Source: Aquibaculum arenosum (GTDB lineage Bacteria > Pseudomonadota > Alphaproteobacteria > Kiloniellales > DSM-21159). From it: 64,000 nt of DNA. Within the stretch, counting starts at the first letter, position 1. Each line of letters opens with the position of its first letter. Positions 41,402 through 50,451 of this stretch are shown in pieces. Both the position numbers and the translations under genes were made by a program. The notes beneath the pieces are model-generated. The model was not told the origin of the DNA, did not search any database, and was given only the letters and a program-made list of their open reading frames with translations. The stretch lies in assembly GCF_029222965.1 (NCBI RefSeq), contig NZ_JARHUD010000010.1, forward strand, positions 49,042 to 113,041, in the 5' to 3' direction.

Positions 41402-43154
41402 CGCTTCGACCCCTCAGGCGGGCCGGGACCAGCAGCGGGTCCGGACGTTGCTCTTCCGCCTGCGGTCGCGGCGGCATGCCGAGCATCGGCCCCAGGCGCG
41501 AGATCACGCGCCCCACCCCCGGCGCCGCCACCCAGCCTGCCGTGGCAAAGCCATAGGTGCGCTCGGTCGGCTTGGGCTCGTCGACCATGAAGAAGACGAC
41601 GTACCTCGGGTCGTCGATCGGGAAGGCACCGGCGAAGGACGCGATGCGCTTGTCCTTCTGATAGCCACCGCTGGGGCTCAGCTTGTTGGCCGTGCCGGTC
41701 TTGCCGCCGACCAAGTATCCTTCGGCATCGGCGTTGCCGCCACTGCCGTGCAACACCACCAGGCGCAGCAACCAGCGCATCTGCTCGCTCGTGCGCTCGG
41801 AAATCACGCGCTCGCGCGGCGCCTGCTCCCCGGGAAGCCGCTTGATCAGGGTCGGCTGCACCAATTCGCCACCATTCACCAGCGCCGCGAAGGCCCGGGT
41901 CACCTGCAAAGGCGTCAGCGCGATGCCATGACCGTAAGAAATGGTCATGGTATTGATTTCGCGCCACGGATTGGGAAGCATCGGCCGGCCGCGCTCGGGC
42001 AGTTCCAGCGATGCCGGATCGAGCAACCCGAAATCGTCCAGATAGTTGCGCAGGCGCTCGGTGCCAGTGGTCATGGCCATATGCACCGTGCCGATGTTGC
42101 TGGAATTCTGGAAGATCTCCGGCACGCTCTGCCAGCGGTTCTTGCCGCGAAAATCGTTGATGGTGAAACGCGCCACTCGGATCGGCTGCGAAGTGTCCCA
42201 GCCGTCCTCCAGCGTGACCGAACCGGAATCCAGCGCCGCCGCGGTGCTGAAGGACTTCAGGACCGAACCGACCTCGTAGACGCCCAAAGCGGCGCGGTTG
42301 AATCGCTGTTCTTCCGTTGCCCGGCCCGGCATGCGCGGATCGAAGCTGGGCAGCGAGACCATGCCCAGAAGCTCGCCGTTGTCCGCATCCATCACCACAG
42401 CCGCGCCGCCGACACCGGAGAACTCGTCGATGGCTGCCTGCAGCTCCTCGGCCAGCACATGCTGCACGCGCAGGTCGAGGGACAGCTGCAGCGGCGTCTC
42501 GCCGCCGGCCAGCCAAGCGTCAAAGGCTCGCTCCATGCCGGCCAGCCCGCGGTCGTCGATGTCGGTAAAGCCGACCACGTGGGAGACGAGCTCGCCGTGG
42601 GGATAGAAGCGGCACTCGTCGCGCTGCAGATGCAGTCCGGGAACGCCGAGGCGGATGACGGCCGAAGATTCCTGCGGAGACAGGCAGCGCTTGACCCAGA
42701 CGAAACTGCGGTCGCTGTCCAGGTCCCGGCGCAGGCGCTCCCCGATGGCGTCGGGCATCACTTCCGCCAAGCGATCGGCCACCTCGATGGGGTCGCGCAG
42801 TTCGCGCGGATTGGCATAGAGCGCCATGGTCGGAAGGTTGGCGGCCAGCACTTCGCCGTTGCGGTCGAGAATGCCGGCACGACCGGCCTGCCATTCACCG
42901 GGCGCCTCCATGGTCCCGGCGATGCGCGGGGCCATGTCGTTCTGAAGCCAGGACAACTCGACCAGCCGAAAGCCGACGGCCAGGAAAGCAAAAGCGAAAA
43001 GAAGCCCTGTGAGGATCAGGCGCGTACGCCCCACCTCGAGCGCCTGCTTACGGTTGCCGTCAAGCCCCACCACCCAACGCTCGGGCTGACCCAGATCCAT
43101 GCCGGAAGGCAGATCACCCTGATGCCTGCCCTTGGGTTCGCGCGGTTCGTTCAT
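41388..43154 (-). CDS. ftsI: Septal peptidoglycan transpeptidase FtsI (PBP3)
   Basis: Bitopic class B penicillin-binding protein that cross-links septal wall. It has a cytoplasmic tail, one membrane helix at about residues 45-65, a pedestal domain and a transpeptidase domain. The catalytic motifs are S297-V-L-K300, S351-S-N353 and K485-T-G487. The SYGHGIALTPLQ segment is also typical. The length of 588 residues is normal. It overlaps ftsL by 4 bp and murE by 14 bp. Confidence 0.97.
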   Translation of the reverse strand: MNEPREPKGRHQGDLPSGMDLGQPERWVVGLDGNRKQALEVGRTRLILTGLLFAFAFLAVGFRLVELSWLQNDMAPRIAGTMEAPGEWQAGRAGILDRNGEVLAANLPTMALYANPRELRDPIEVADRLAEVMPDAIGERLRRDLDSDRSFVWVKRCLSPQESSAVIRLGVPGLHLQRDECRFYPHGELVSHVVGFTDIDDRGLAGMERAFDAWLAGGETPLQLSLDLRVQHVLAEELQAAIDEFSGVGGAAVVMDADNGELLGMVSLPSFDPRMPGRATEEQRFNRAALGVYEVGSVLKSFSTAAALDSGSVTLEDGWDTSQPIRVARFTINDFRGKNRWQSVPEIFQNSSNIGTVHMAMTTGTERLRNYLDDFGLLDPASLELPERGRPMLPNPWREINTMTISYGHGIALTPLQVTRAFAALVNGGELVQPTLIKRLPGEQAPRERVISERTSEQMRWLLRLVVLHGSGGNADAEGYLVGGKTGTANKLSPSGGYQKDKRIASFAGAFPIDDPRYVVFFMVDEPKPTERTYGFATAGWVAAPGVGRVISRLGPMLGMPPRPQAEEQRPDPLLVPARLRGRSVASR

Positions 43155-43786
43155 CGCACGCCTCCCCCGCCAGTGGACACTGGCAGCGGACGGCCAGTGA
43201 GGGGATTGAAGCTCTCATTTTCGCTCAGTGGCGGGACTGCATCAGTGCCCAGGCGCGCAATGGTGTCGGCGATTGGGTCCGCCGGCGCGGCAGCGGGTGT
43301 CGGATTGGAGGAAGCCTGCGGCTCAGGCGCTTGGGCCGGCTGTGTGTCGGACGCATCGACCTGGGCCACGGCAATGCTCCCCTCCGTACGGGCGGGCGTG
43401 CGCTGCGGCGACGGCAGGGCCTCTGGTTGCCAACCGGCGGGCATCAAGGGGCGCTCACGTGGCAGGGGCTCGGCATCGGCCAGTTCAGTCTGGCTGTAGC
43501 CGAAGTCTTCTGGGCGCGGCGGCAGGTGCCTGACCTGCACCACCTGCTGCGGGCGCATCGGCCCCAGTTCTAGATGCCGCTCCGCCAGGGCGGCGATGCG
43601 CGCCGGCTGATTCAGATAGCTCCACTCGGCCTTGAGAACGTGGGTGGCCTCGCGGTCTTCCAGGATCTGGCGATTGATCTCGGCCAGTTCCTTTTCCACC
43701 TCCTGGACTTCGTACTTCACCTGGAAGAGCAGGCCAGCAACGCCGGCCGCGGCGGCCACGATCAGGATAAGCAGCAGACGCGTCAT
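43151..43786 (-). CDS. ftsL: Cell division protein FtsL with long C-terminal extension
   Basis: A small bitopic division protein. The N terminus is a membrane segment (residues 3-22), followed by a coiled coil ([20 protein letters not shown]) and the FtsL-like segment [23 protein letters not shown]. At 211 residues it is about twice as long as typical FtsL. The extra 115 residues are rich in Pro, Ala and Glu and look disordered. Position between rsmH and ftsI, with ATGA overlaps on both sides, supports the assignment. Confidence 0.88.
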   Translation of the reverse strand: MTRLLLILIVAAAAGVAGLLFQVKYEVQEVEKELAEINRQILEDREATHVLKAEWSYLNQPARIAALAERHLELGPMRPQQVVQVRHLPPRPEDFGYSQTELADAEPLPRERPLMPAGWQPEALPSPQRTPARTEGSIAVAQVDASDTQPAQAPEPQASSNPTPAAAPADPIADTIARLGTDAVPPLSENESFNPLTGRPLPVSTGGGGVR

Positions 43787-44766
43787 GCCGAACCCTCCTC
43801 TGCCGATACGCCGGGACGCGACCAGGCCGGCGCCGCAGTGCGCTCCGCGGCGCGCAGGCGGGCCGAACGGGCGCGCGGGTTACGCCGGGACTCTTCCACA
43901 CTGGGCTTGCGCGCGCTGCGATGAAGCAGTTCGAAACTGGGTGCGCGCGCCTCGACGGCCGGCAGATGGCGCGAGCCGCGCGGCGCGGCCCCGGAGCGCT
44001 CACGCAGGAAAGTCTTGACGATGCGGTCCTCGAGCGAATGGAAGGAGACCACGGCCAATCGGCCTCCGGCCGCCAAGACCCGCTCCGCCGCGGCCAGTCC
44101 GCGCTCGAGCTCGCCCAACTCGTCGTTCACGTAGAGACGCAGCGCCTGGAAGCTGCGCGTCGCCGGGTCGATGCCATCGGCCGAGGGCTTGACCACCCGA
44201 CGAATGATCTCTGCGAGCTGCAGCGTGCGGGTGATGGGCGCTTCGCGGCGGGCAGCGACAATGGCCCGTGCCACGGCGCGGGCGCGGCGTTCCTCGCCAA
44301 GGTGCCAGAAAACATCGCTGAGTTGCGCTTCTTCAGCTTCATTGACCACGTCGGCAGCGCTGGGGCCGGTGGTGCCCATGCGCATGTCCAAGGGGCCGTC
44401 GCTGCGGAAGGAGAAGCCGCGCTCGGCCTCGTCGAGCTGCGGCGAGGACACACCCAGGTCGAGCGCGACACCGTCCAGCGCAGCCTCGCCACTCAGGCGA
44501 TCGAGTTCTCCGAAGCAGCCCTCCACCAGGCGGAGCCGGCCGGCGAACTCTTGCTCCATGGCGCGGCCGGCGGCAATTGCTGCGGGGTCGCGATCCAGCC
44601 CGATCAGCCTGCAGGAAGCGGCTTCCAGAATGGCGCGAGCATAACCACCGCGCCCGAAGGTTCCGTCGAGATAGACACCGCCATCGCGCGGCGCCAGCGC
44701 CTCGAGCACCTCCGGCAACATCACGGGCAGGTGGCCCGCTGCTTGGTGAACGTCTGTCGCCGTCAT
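43783..44766 (-). CDS. rsmH: 16S rRNA (cytosine-1402-N4)-methyltransferase
   Basis: Methylates C1402 in the decoding centre of 16S rRNA using SAM. The 327 residues contain [14 protein letters not shown] at the N terminus, the SAM loop [16 protein letters not shown], the [19 protein letters not shown] motif and the C-terminal [15 protein letters not shown] signature. Historically named MraW, it lies second in dcw clusters, as here. It starts 3 bp after mraZ and overlaps ftsL by 4 bp. Confidence 0.97.
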   Translation of the reverse strand: MTATDVHQAAGHLPVMLPEVLEALAPRDGGVYLDGTFGRGGYARAILEAASCRLIGLDRDPAAIAAGRAMEQEFAGRLRLVEGCFGELDRLSGEAALDGVALDLGVSSPQLDEAERGFSFRSDGPLDMRMGTTGPSAADVVNEAEEAQLSDVFWHLGEERRARAVARAIVAARREAPITRTLQLAEIIRRVVKPSADGIDPATRSFQALRLYVNDELGELERGLAAAERVLAAGGRLAVVSFHSLEDRIVKTFLRERSGAAPRGSRHLPAVEARAPSFELLHRSARKPSVEESRRNPRARSARLRAAERTAAPAWSRPGVSAEEGSA

Positions 44767-44769
44767 GGG

Positions 44770-45243
44770 TCACTCCCCCTGCGGTCGACGGAGCGGCAAG
44801 GACAGTCCCTTGTCGCCAATCTTAGAGCGGGCCTGGGCCTTATAGGCCTTGAAGGTTTCCGGCTCCCAGATGTGGAAGAAACGGCCGAGGCCGGCAAACA
44901 CCGCTTCCTCGGTGATGCCGGCATGTTCCAGAAGATCGTCAGGCAACTGCACTCGACCCCCGCTGTCCCAGGCAAGCTGGCGCGCGTCGGAAAAGAGACT
45001 GAAGGCCATGGCCTCCTGGTCATCCGAGAAAAGGTCGAAGGTCTGATCCACGCTCTCCATCAGGTCGGTCATCAAGCCCAATCCACAGCCCTGCACCGCC
45101 TGCGCCCGCGGCGCGGCAAAGCAGACAATGCCGGGAAAGGAATCGGCGGCGAGAACTTGACGAAAGGGGGCCGGCACCGACACGCGTCCTTTGCGGTCTA
45201 CCTTGTTGAAGAAGGTCCCTAAAAATGGCGCTCGCGTGGCCAC
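44770..45243 (-). CDS. mraZ: Transcriptional regulator MraZ
   Basis: First gene of the dcw cluster. The protein has two SpoVT-AbrB-like halves, each with the D-x3-R type motif: VDRKGRVSVP (D16 to R20) and WDSGGRVQLP near residue 95. MraZ forms ring-like oligomers that bind repeated TGGG sequences upstream of its own gene and control the cluster. The GTG start at 45243 has an AGGAG element about 8 bp upstream. The 157-residue length is normal. An array of seven such repeats lies 140-220 bp upstream. Confidence 0.96.
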   Translation of the reverse strand: MATRAPFLGTFFNKVDRKGRVSVPAPFRQVLAADSFPGIVCFAAPRAQAVQGCGLGLMTDLMESVDQTFDLFSDDQEAMAFSLFSDARQLAWDSGGRVQLPDDLLEHAGITEEAVFAGLGRFFHIWEPETFKAYKAQARSKIGDKGLSLPLRRPQGE

Positions 45244-45380
45244 CCCGATCTCCTGCCGCTGAACCGATCCGCTTACCCCACCCCCTGAACCGATCCTTGG
45301 CGGCTGCGGTTAGTGCCCGACATCTCTGCCGAACCCGTCCCGACACTGGCCTCTGCTCACTTGCAAAAAATCCCGCGCGC

Positions 45381-45460
45381 ATGGGTTTCTTTGGGCGGCA
45401 AATGCCCGTGCTGGGATTAAATGGGATATCATGGGTCTGTATGGGCGTCAATGGGAACGC
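45381..45460 (+). promoter_or_regulatory. Array of seven TGGG repeats on a 10-bp grid, probable MraZ operator
   Basis: TGGG begins at 45382, 45392, 45412, 45422, 45432, 45442 and 45452, that is, in seven of eight consecutive 10-bp slots. Only the slot at 45402 is degenerate. Six of the seven are preceded by A or T. MraZ of E. coli is known to bind three TGGGN boxes spaced by 5 nt upstream of mraZ, which gives the same 10-bp period. Here the array is longer and is read on the strand opposite to mraZ. Confidence 0.75.
45423..45451 (-). promoter_or_regulatory. Candidate mraZ (dcw cluster) promoter inside the repeat array
   Basis: Minus-strand TTGACG (45446-45451), a 17-bp spacer and TATCCC (45423-45428) would start transcription near 45416, leaving a leader of about 170 nt before mraZ. 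The -35 is good and the -10 is weak. The whole promoter is covered by the TGGG repeats, so bound MraZ would exclude RNA polymerase. Confidence 0.4.
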
Positions 45461-45591
45461 AAGTAACATCGACAGCCTCGGAAAGATAAAAACCCGCACA
45501 ATTCCGCGCTTTTCGACGTTCCCAACCCATCCAGCCAAGCAAGGCCACGCAAACGACACGCGCAAGCGCGCAAGGTCCAACAAAAGCCCCT

Positions 45592-45606
45592 GTTCTCTTT
45601 ATGTTC
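45592..45606 (+). promoter_or_regulatory. Candidate LexA (SOS) box, GTTC-N7-GTTC
   Basis: GTTC at 45592-45595 and again at 45603-45606 are separated by exactly 7 bp (tctttat). The direct repeat GTTC-N7-GTTC is the known alphaproteobacterial LexA operator, unlike the CTG-N10-CAG box of gammaproteobacteria. It lies between the 3' end of rnpB and the mraZ array, about 350 bp before mraZ. One match of 8 fixed bases can occur by chance, so the call is moderate. Confidence 0.45.
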
Positions 45607-45640
45607 TATTTATGAATACAGCGGGGCCGTGAAGAAAGCA

Positions 45641-46022
<382 letters not shown>

Positions 46023-46027
46023 GGCAG

Positions 46028-46056
46028 GATGTAGGCACTCGCGCCCGGTCGGTCAA
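46028..46056 (-). promoter_or_regulatory. Promoter of rnpB
   Basis: Minus-strand TTGACC (46051-46056), a 17-bp spacer and TACATC (46028-46033) place the transcription start near 46021, exactly at the outer edge of the P1 helix of rnpB. That agreement makes the site convincing even though the -10 is only moderate. It lies in the 54 bp between the amidase stop and rnpB. Confidence 0.6.
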
Positions 46057-46076
46057 CGCGCCAAAGAGCGCAGGCA

Positions 46077-46781
46077 TCAACCTTCGCCGCGGGCGGCGTT
46101 GAAGAGTGCCGCCACCGCCGCAAGGCGGCCGGCTGTGTCGGCGTCCAGCACCCCATCCACCCGCGCCGGTCGGAAGTGGCGCTGGAAGGCGCGCAGCACG
46201 GCAGGAAAATCCTCTTCGAGATAGCCGTAGCCAATCGTCGCGAGGGCCTGTCTTGCCTGCGTTTCGTCCGGCGCCAGGGCGGGCGCCTCTTGGGGCCAGA
46301 GGCCGTGCCCGGCAGCGGCAAGGCGCGCCCAATCAAACAGCTCTCCGGGGTCCTCCTTGCGCAGCGGCGCTACGTCGGCATGGCCCACGACGTTCCAGCG
46401 CGGGATGCGCCAGCGCACCCGCAGCACCGCCAGTAGCTCCAACAGGCAAGCCATCTGGGCTTCGGGAAAGGCGCGGTAGCCCCACTCATGCCCCGGATTG
46501 ACCAGTTCGATGCCGAGCGAGCGGTCGTTTACGCCCTCCTGCCCTTCCCAGTTCGACAGGCCGGCGTGCCAGGCGCGCCGGCTTTCCGGCACCAGGCGCC
46601 AGAGCGTGCCGTCTTCCTCGATGCAGTAGTGAGCCGAGACGCGCGCCGCCGGGGCGCAGAGGCGCGCCATCGCTTCCTCGGCGCTGCGCATGCCGGTGTA
46701 GTGCAGCAGGATCAGGTCGGGTTCGCGCTCGCCGGGGCGGGCGTCGTGGTTGGGCGAGGACCGTTCACGGATCAAGGGCAT
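46077..46781 (-). CDS. N-acetylmuramoyl-L-alanine amidase, AmiD/Amidase_2 type
   Basis: Zinc amidase of 234 residues that cleaves MurNAc-L-Ala bonds or anhydro-muropeptides. The zinc ligands are H27 (LLHYTG), H134 (VVGHADVAP) and D144 (RKEDPG), and the substrate region SLGIELVNPGHEWGY is present. A C-terminal domain (residues 175-234) resembles a peptidoglycan-binding helical bundle. No signal peptide is seen, so it acts in the cytoplasm like AmpD, or is exported by another route. It lies 7 bp after the EamA gene. Confidence 0.9.
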   Translation of the reverse strand: MPLIRERSSPNHDARPGEREPDLILLHYTGMRSAEEAMARLCAPAARVSAHYCIEEDGTLWRLVPESRRAWHAGLSNWEGQEGVNDRSLGIELVNPGHEWGYRAFPEAQMACLLELLAVLRVRWRIPRWNVVGHADVAPLRKEDPGELFDWARLAAAGHGLWPQEAPALAPDETQARQALATIGYGYLEEDFPAVLRAFQRHFRPARVDGVLDADTAGRLAAVAALFNAARGEG

Positions 46782-46788
46782 GGCGTCG

Positions 46789-47676
46789 TCACACCCGCTT
46801 ACTGGCTACGGCGGCAATCTTCGGCCGGCGCAGCACCACAATGCCGACGCCGCCAATGGTCAGCAGGCCGCCCACGGCAATGGACCAGGTGAAGGGCTCG
46901 CCCAGGACGAACACCCCTGACGCCACGCCAAGCACTGGGACGACCAGCGTGATCGGCATGGCCTGGTTCATGTCGTAGCGCATGAGAAGGCGATACCAGA
47001 GACCATAGCCCACCACCATCACCGCCAGCGCGTTGTAGGCCACTGCACCCCAGCCGATCCAATCGGCCTCCTGCAGCGCCGTCCAGTGGCCGCTTTCGGT
47101 GAGCAGTGACAGCACCAGGAGTTGCGGCCAGGCGAAAAGCGCCATCCAGGCCGACACGCACCAGGGCGACAGCTCGGAGACCTTCTTCACCTGCACATTC
47201 GACACGGCCCAGACCAGTGCCGCGGCCACAACCATGCCCAGCGCCGTATAGCTGCCCTCGAGCCGGGGCTCACCGGCAATGACGATGACGCCGCCAAAGG
47301 CCGTCGCCAGTCCCAGCGCCCGGCGCCAGCCCAGCTTGTCTCCGAAGAAAAAGGCGGCGAGCAGGGAGGCGAAGGGCACCTGAAGCTGAATCGCGATCGC
47401 CGCCGTCGAGGCATCGATGCCGGCCAGGCCGGTGAACATCAAGGCGAAGTGCAAAGTGCCTAAGGTGACCGACAGCGCGATGATCTCCCGCCAGCGGCCG
47501 TGCGGCGGCGGGACGAAGGGCAGCAGCACCACAGAGACGATCATGAAGCGCAGCGCCACCAGCAGCATGGGCGGGAATTGCTCCAGCCCCGTCTTGCTGA
47601 CGGCGAAATTGAAACCCCAGATCAGCATAACCACGGCGAAGAGCGCGAAGTCCAGCGGCTTGATCGCCTTGGTCAT
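46789..47676 (-). CDS. EamA/DMT family transporter
   Basis: Inner-membrane metabolite exporter of the drug/metabolite transporter superfamily, RhaT/YdcZ-like. The 295 residues from the ATG at 47676 (ATGA overlap with the Uup-like gene) form ten membrane helices in two EamA repeats. FAVVMLIWGFNFAVSKTGLEQ begins the first and LGMVVAAALVWAVSNVQVKK the second. The substrate (amino acid, purine or other) cannot be read from sequence. Confidence 0.9.
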   Translation of the reverse strand: MTKAIKPLDFALFAVVMLIWGFNFAVSKTGLEQFPPMLLVALRFMIVSVVLLPFVPPPHGRWREIIALSVTLGTLHFALMFTGLAGIDASTAAIAIQLQVPFASLLAAFFFGDKLGWRRALGLATAFGGVIVIAGEPRLEGSYTALGMVVAAALVWAVSNVQVKKVSELSPWCVSAWMALFAWPQLLVLSLLTESGHWTALQEADWIGWGAVAYNALAVMVVGYGLWYRLLMRYDMNQAMPITLVVPVLGVASGVFVLGEPFTWSIAVGGLLTIGGVGIVVLRRPKIAAVASKRV

Positions 47677-49517
47677 GCCCCGCCCTCGCCGGCGAGCCGC
47701 TCGCGCTTTTCCTCCAGCTCGAGCCAACGCTCTTCCGCTTGGGCCAAGCGTGCCTGCAGATCCGCGAGCCTAGCGCTCGCCGTTTCGAAACCAGCGGGGT
47801 CGCGGGCATAGAGGCCGGGGTCGGCGAGCTTTGCTTCCTGGGCTGCCACCTGTGCCGACAGCTTGTCCATCTCGCCCGGCAGGCCGTCCAGTTCACGCTG
47901 TTCCTTATACGACAGCTTGCCCGACGGCCGCGGCGCCGCCGGCCGGCGAGCCGGACGACTGCGCGAAGACGTCGGGGTCGAGCTCGTGCGCGCATCAGGC
48001 AGTCCCCCGGCCTGGCGGACGGCGTCGGAGAAGCCGCCGGGATACTCCCGCGCGCCGCCGCGTCCATCCAGCAGGATCACCGAGGTGCAGAGCCGGTCAA
48101 GAAAGTCGCGGTCATGGCTGACCAGGATCAGCGTGCCCTGATAGTCGTCCAGGACTTCGGCCAGCAAATCCAGAGTGTCCATGTCCAGGTCGTTGGTGGG
48201 CTCGTCCAACACCATGAGATTGGACGGCTGCGCAAAGGCACGGGCAAGCAGCAGGCGGTTGCGCTCCCCGCCCGACAGCGCCTTGACCGGCTGCTGCGCC
48301 TGGATCTCCTCGAAGAGAAACTCCCGCAGGTAGCCGACCACATGCTTGGGCTTGCCGCCCACCATGACATTGTCCCCGCCGGCCGGGCAGAGCACGGACC
48401 AGGGCGTGGCTTCGGGATCAAGGACGCTGCGCTTCTGGTCGACCACCTCGATCTCGAGGTTGGTGCCCAGCGTCACCTGACCCTCATCGGGCTCCAGCCG
48501 GCCGAGCAGGAGGTTGATGAGCGTGGTTTTACCGGCGCCGTTGCGGCCGACGATGCCCACCCGGTCGCCGCGACGAATGCGGGTGGAAAAGTTCTCGACG
48601 ATGGGCAGCCGGCTGCCGTCTGGCGCAGTGAAGGCCTTGCTCACCCCCTCGGCCTCGATCACCAGCTTGCCGCTGGTGGCGGCTTCCGCCGCGGCCATGC
48701 TGGCCTGCCCCTGGCGGTTGCGCAGCATCTCCCCGCGCTCCTTGCGCAGGGTCTGCAGGCGGGCCAGCCGGCCCTGGTTGCGCTTGCGCCGCGCCGTCAC
48801 GCCGCGGTGCAGCCAGTGCTCCTCGCGCTCGATCTGCTTGCCCAGGCGATAGAGTTCCTGGGCCTCGGCGTGGCGGATTTCCTCCGCCCAGTCGTCGAAG
48901 CGCTCGAAACCGGCGTCGAGGCGATGCACCTGCCCGCGGTCGAGCCAGAAGACCCGGTTGCCCACCCGGGTCAGAAAGGCGCGGTCATGGCTGATGGTGA
49001 GCAGGGCACCGCGGAAGCGTGTCAACTCGTCCTCCAGCCACTGGATGGTCGGCAGGTCGAGATGGTTGGTCGGCTCGTCCAAAAGCAGCACTTCCGGCTC
49101 ACCCACCAGCGCGCGGGCCAGCGCCGCGCGGCGCGCCTCGCCGCCGGAAAGCGTGCCCAGCGCGGCAGCCGGGTCGAGATCGAAGCGATCCACCAGCGCA
49201 TCGACGCGGTAGGACTCACTTTCCGCACCGGGCGGCAGGCCTTCGGCGATGTATTCGGCGACCGTCTGCTCCGGCGGCAGCGTCGGTTCCTGGGGCAAGT
49301 AGGACAGCCGCACGCCCGCCTGCACCACCCGCTCCCCGGCGTCGGGCTCGACCAGGCCGGCCAGCACCTGCAGCAGCGTGGACTTGCCGCTGCCGTTGCG
49401 GCCGACCAGACAGGCCCGCTCGCCGCGGAACAGCAGCAGATCGAGGCCCTGGAACAGGGGCTTGCCCCCGAAGCCGAGGGAGACCTGCTGTAAGGCGATG
49501 AGGGGAGCTGCGTTCAT
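47673..49517 (-). CDS. ABC-F family ATPase, Uup-like
   Basis: Soluble protein with two ABC ATPase domains and no membrane part, of the translation-associated ABC-F family. Walker A loops are GRNGSGKSTLLQVLAG (first) and GRNGAGKTTLINLLLG (second); the signatures are TLSGGEARRAALARAL and ALSGGERNRLLLARAF. A linker between them and a C-terminal coiled coil (residues 545-610, RELDGLPGEMDKLSAQVAAQ...) are features of Uup, which acts on ribosomes and DNA-related stress. The 614-residue length fits. It leads the uup-eamA-amidase unit. Confidence 0.92.
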   Translation of the reverse strand: MNAAPLIALQQVSLGFGGKPLFQGLDLLLFRGERACLVGRNGSGKSTLLQVLAGLVEPDAGERVVQAGVRLSYLPQEPTLPPEQTVAEYIAEGLPPGAESESYRVDALVDRFDLDPAAALGTLSGGEARRAALARALVGEPEVLLLDEPTNHLDLPTIQWLEDELTRFRGALLTISHDRAFLTRVGNRVFWLDRGQVHRLDAGFERFDDWAEEIRHAEAQELYRLGKQIEREEHWLHRGVTARRKRNQGRLARLQTLRKERGEMLRNRQGQASMAAAEAATSGKLVIEAEGVSKAFTAPDGSRLPIVENFSTRIRRGDRVGIVGRNGAGKTTLINLLLGRLEPDEGQVTLGTNLEIEVVDQKRSVLDPEATPWSVLCPAGGDNVMVGGKPKHVVGYLREFLFEEIQAQQPVKALSGGERNRLLLARAFAQPSNLMVLDEPTNDLDMDTLDLLAEVLDDYQGTLILVSHDRDFLDRLCTSVILLDGRGGAREYPGGFSDAVRQAGGLPDARTSSTPTSSRSRPARRPAAPRPSGKLSYKEQRELDGLPGEMDKLSAQVAAQEAKLADPGLYARDPAGFETASARLADLQARLAQAEERWLELEEKRERLAGEGGA

Positions 49518-49662
49518 CCGCTGACGGGCATTCGGTCAGGGCAGAAACGGTTGAGGAAGATCACGCGCATGCCCCGCTTATTCCACGCCCCGCCCGCGCG
49601 AAGCAAGGCACGCCGCGGCAAGGGCCGCATGTGCTGGAAGCATGGCAGGGACAGGTGAACAC

Positions 49663-50451
49663 TTAAACGACGAGTGCTGCTTCCCGGTTCGCCAGATAGC
49701 GCAGCAGGGAGTAGACCGTGAGCAGAGAGGTCCGGGGATTGTCCGGCGCCGCATAGCCCTCGCCGCTGTAACTGATGCGTCCGGTGACGCCCTCAGCCTC
49801 GATCTCATGCCGATTGCCGCCGGCAGTGGGATCCGCCACCAGTTCCACCTGGGTCTCGTCGAGCCCGAGGCCGGCGAGACCGACGATGGCCGCCACATTG
49901 GCATTCTTGGGAAAGGTCCCTGCCGCCTCGCGCGCGCTGCCGCTGAAGAAGGTGGTGGCGGTCGAGAGGCTGTCCAGCGCGCAGAGGCTTTCCGCCGCCG
50001 AGCCGCGCCAGGCGGCCGGGGGCTTCACCCCCCGATAGGTGACCTGTTGCAAGCCGGCCAGCCGCATCGCCGCCAAGGCGTCGATGGCACCAATGGCGCC
50101 GGCGGGAACCACCAGGCGTGACCCGCCCGCCCGGGCCGCCGCACGCAACCGCTCGGCCAGCGCGGCGTCGGTCAAGGCTCCTGCCGATGCCGCCGCCAGT
50201 TCGAAGCCGGCCTGGAGGACACCCTCACCGTACTCGGCTACCGCGCCGCCGCCGGCGGCTTCGACCACCACATCCGGTCTCGCGGAGAGCAGGTCGTCCA
50301 GAGACTCGACCAGCGGCAGGTCAGGGGTTTGGCCGGCGCGACCGGGGCGCACCAGGATCGCAGTCAGTTCCGCCCCCGGCGCCTTCCCGGCGGCAACCTC
50401 CTGCAGCAGCAGACGTCCGATGGCGCCATGGCCGATCACGGCAAAGCGCAT
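49663..50451 (-). CDS. Aspartate dehydrogenase family protein (NadX-like)
   Basis: Rossmann-fold NAD(P)-dependent dehydrogenase of 262 residues. The motif VIGHGAIGRLLL at the N terminus binds NAD(P), AGAIGAIDALAA and FPKNANVAAIVGLAGLGLDETQVELVADP are the characteristic NadX segments. NadX converts L-aspartate to iminoaspartate, the substrate of NadA for quinolinate, but relatives in catabolic clusters may act on other amines. The ATG at 50451 has GGGAGG 6 bp upstream. It is divergent from the molybdenum hydroxylase gene, so the two share a 150-bp control region. No nadA or nadC is nearby. Confidence 0.85.
   Translation of the reverse strand: MRFAVIGHGAIGRLLLQEVAAGKAPGAELTAILVRPGRAGQTPDLPLVESLDDLLSARPDVVVEAAGGGAVAEYGEGVLQAGFELAAASAGALTDAALAERLRAAARAGGSRLVVPAGAIGAIDALAAMRLAGLQQVTYRGVKPPAAWRGSAAESLCALDSLSTATTFFSGSAREAAGTFPKNANVAAIVGLAGLGLDETQVELVADPTAGGNRHEIEAEGVTGRISYSGEGYAAPDNPRTSLLTVYSLLRYLANREAALVV

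Larger units (their letters stand above)
45244..45640 (-). other. Regulatory region between rnpB and mraZ
   Basis: This non-coding stretch of almost 400 bp holds, on the way to mraZ, a LexA-type box (45592-45606), a MraZ-type repeat array (45381-45460) with an overlapping promoter candidate, and about 140 bp of leader. It is more A+T-rich than its surroundings. An open frame from 45583 across it overlaps mraZ in another frame and looks like chance. Confidence 0.6.

Noticed and set aside
41193..43499. A 768-residue plus-strand open frame across ftsI and murE
   Set aside because: It is antisense to two well-supported genes, has no ribosome site and no family motif; high GC makes long antisense frames common here.
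45020..45583. A minus-strand open frame starting with TTG just after the LexA-type box
   Set aside because: It overlaps mraZ in another frame, has no ribosome site and no family similarity; most of it is non-coding regulatory DNA. A short SOS peptide is possible but unsupported.
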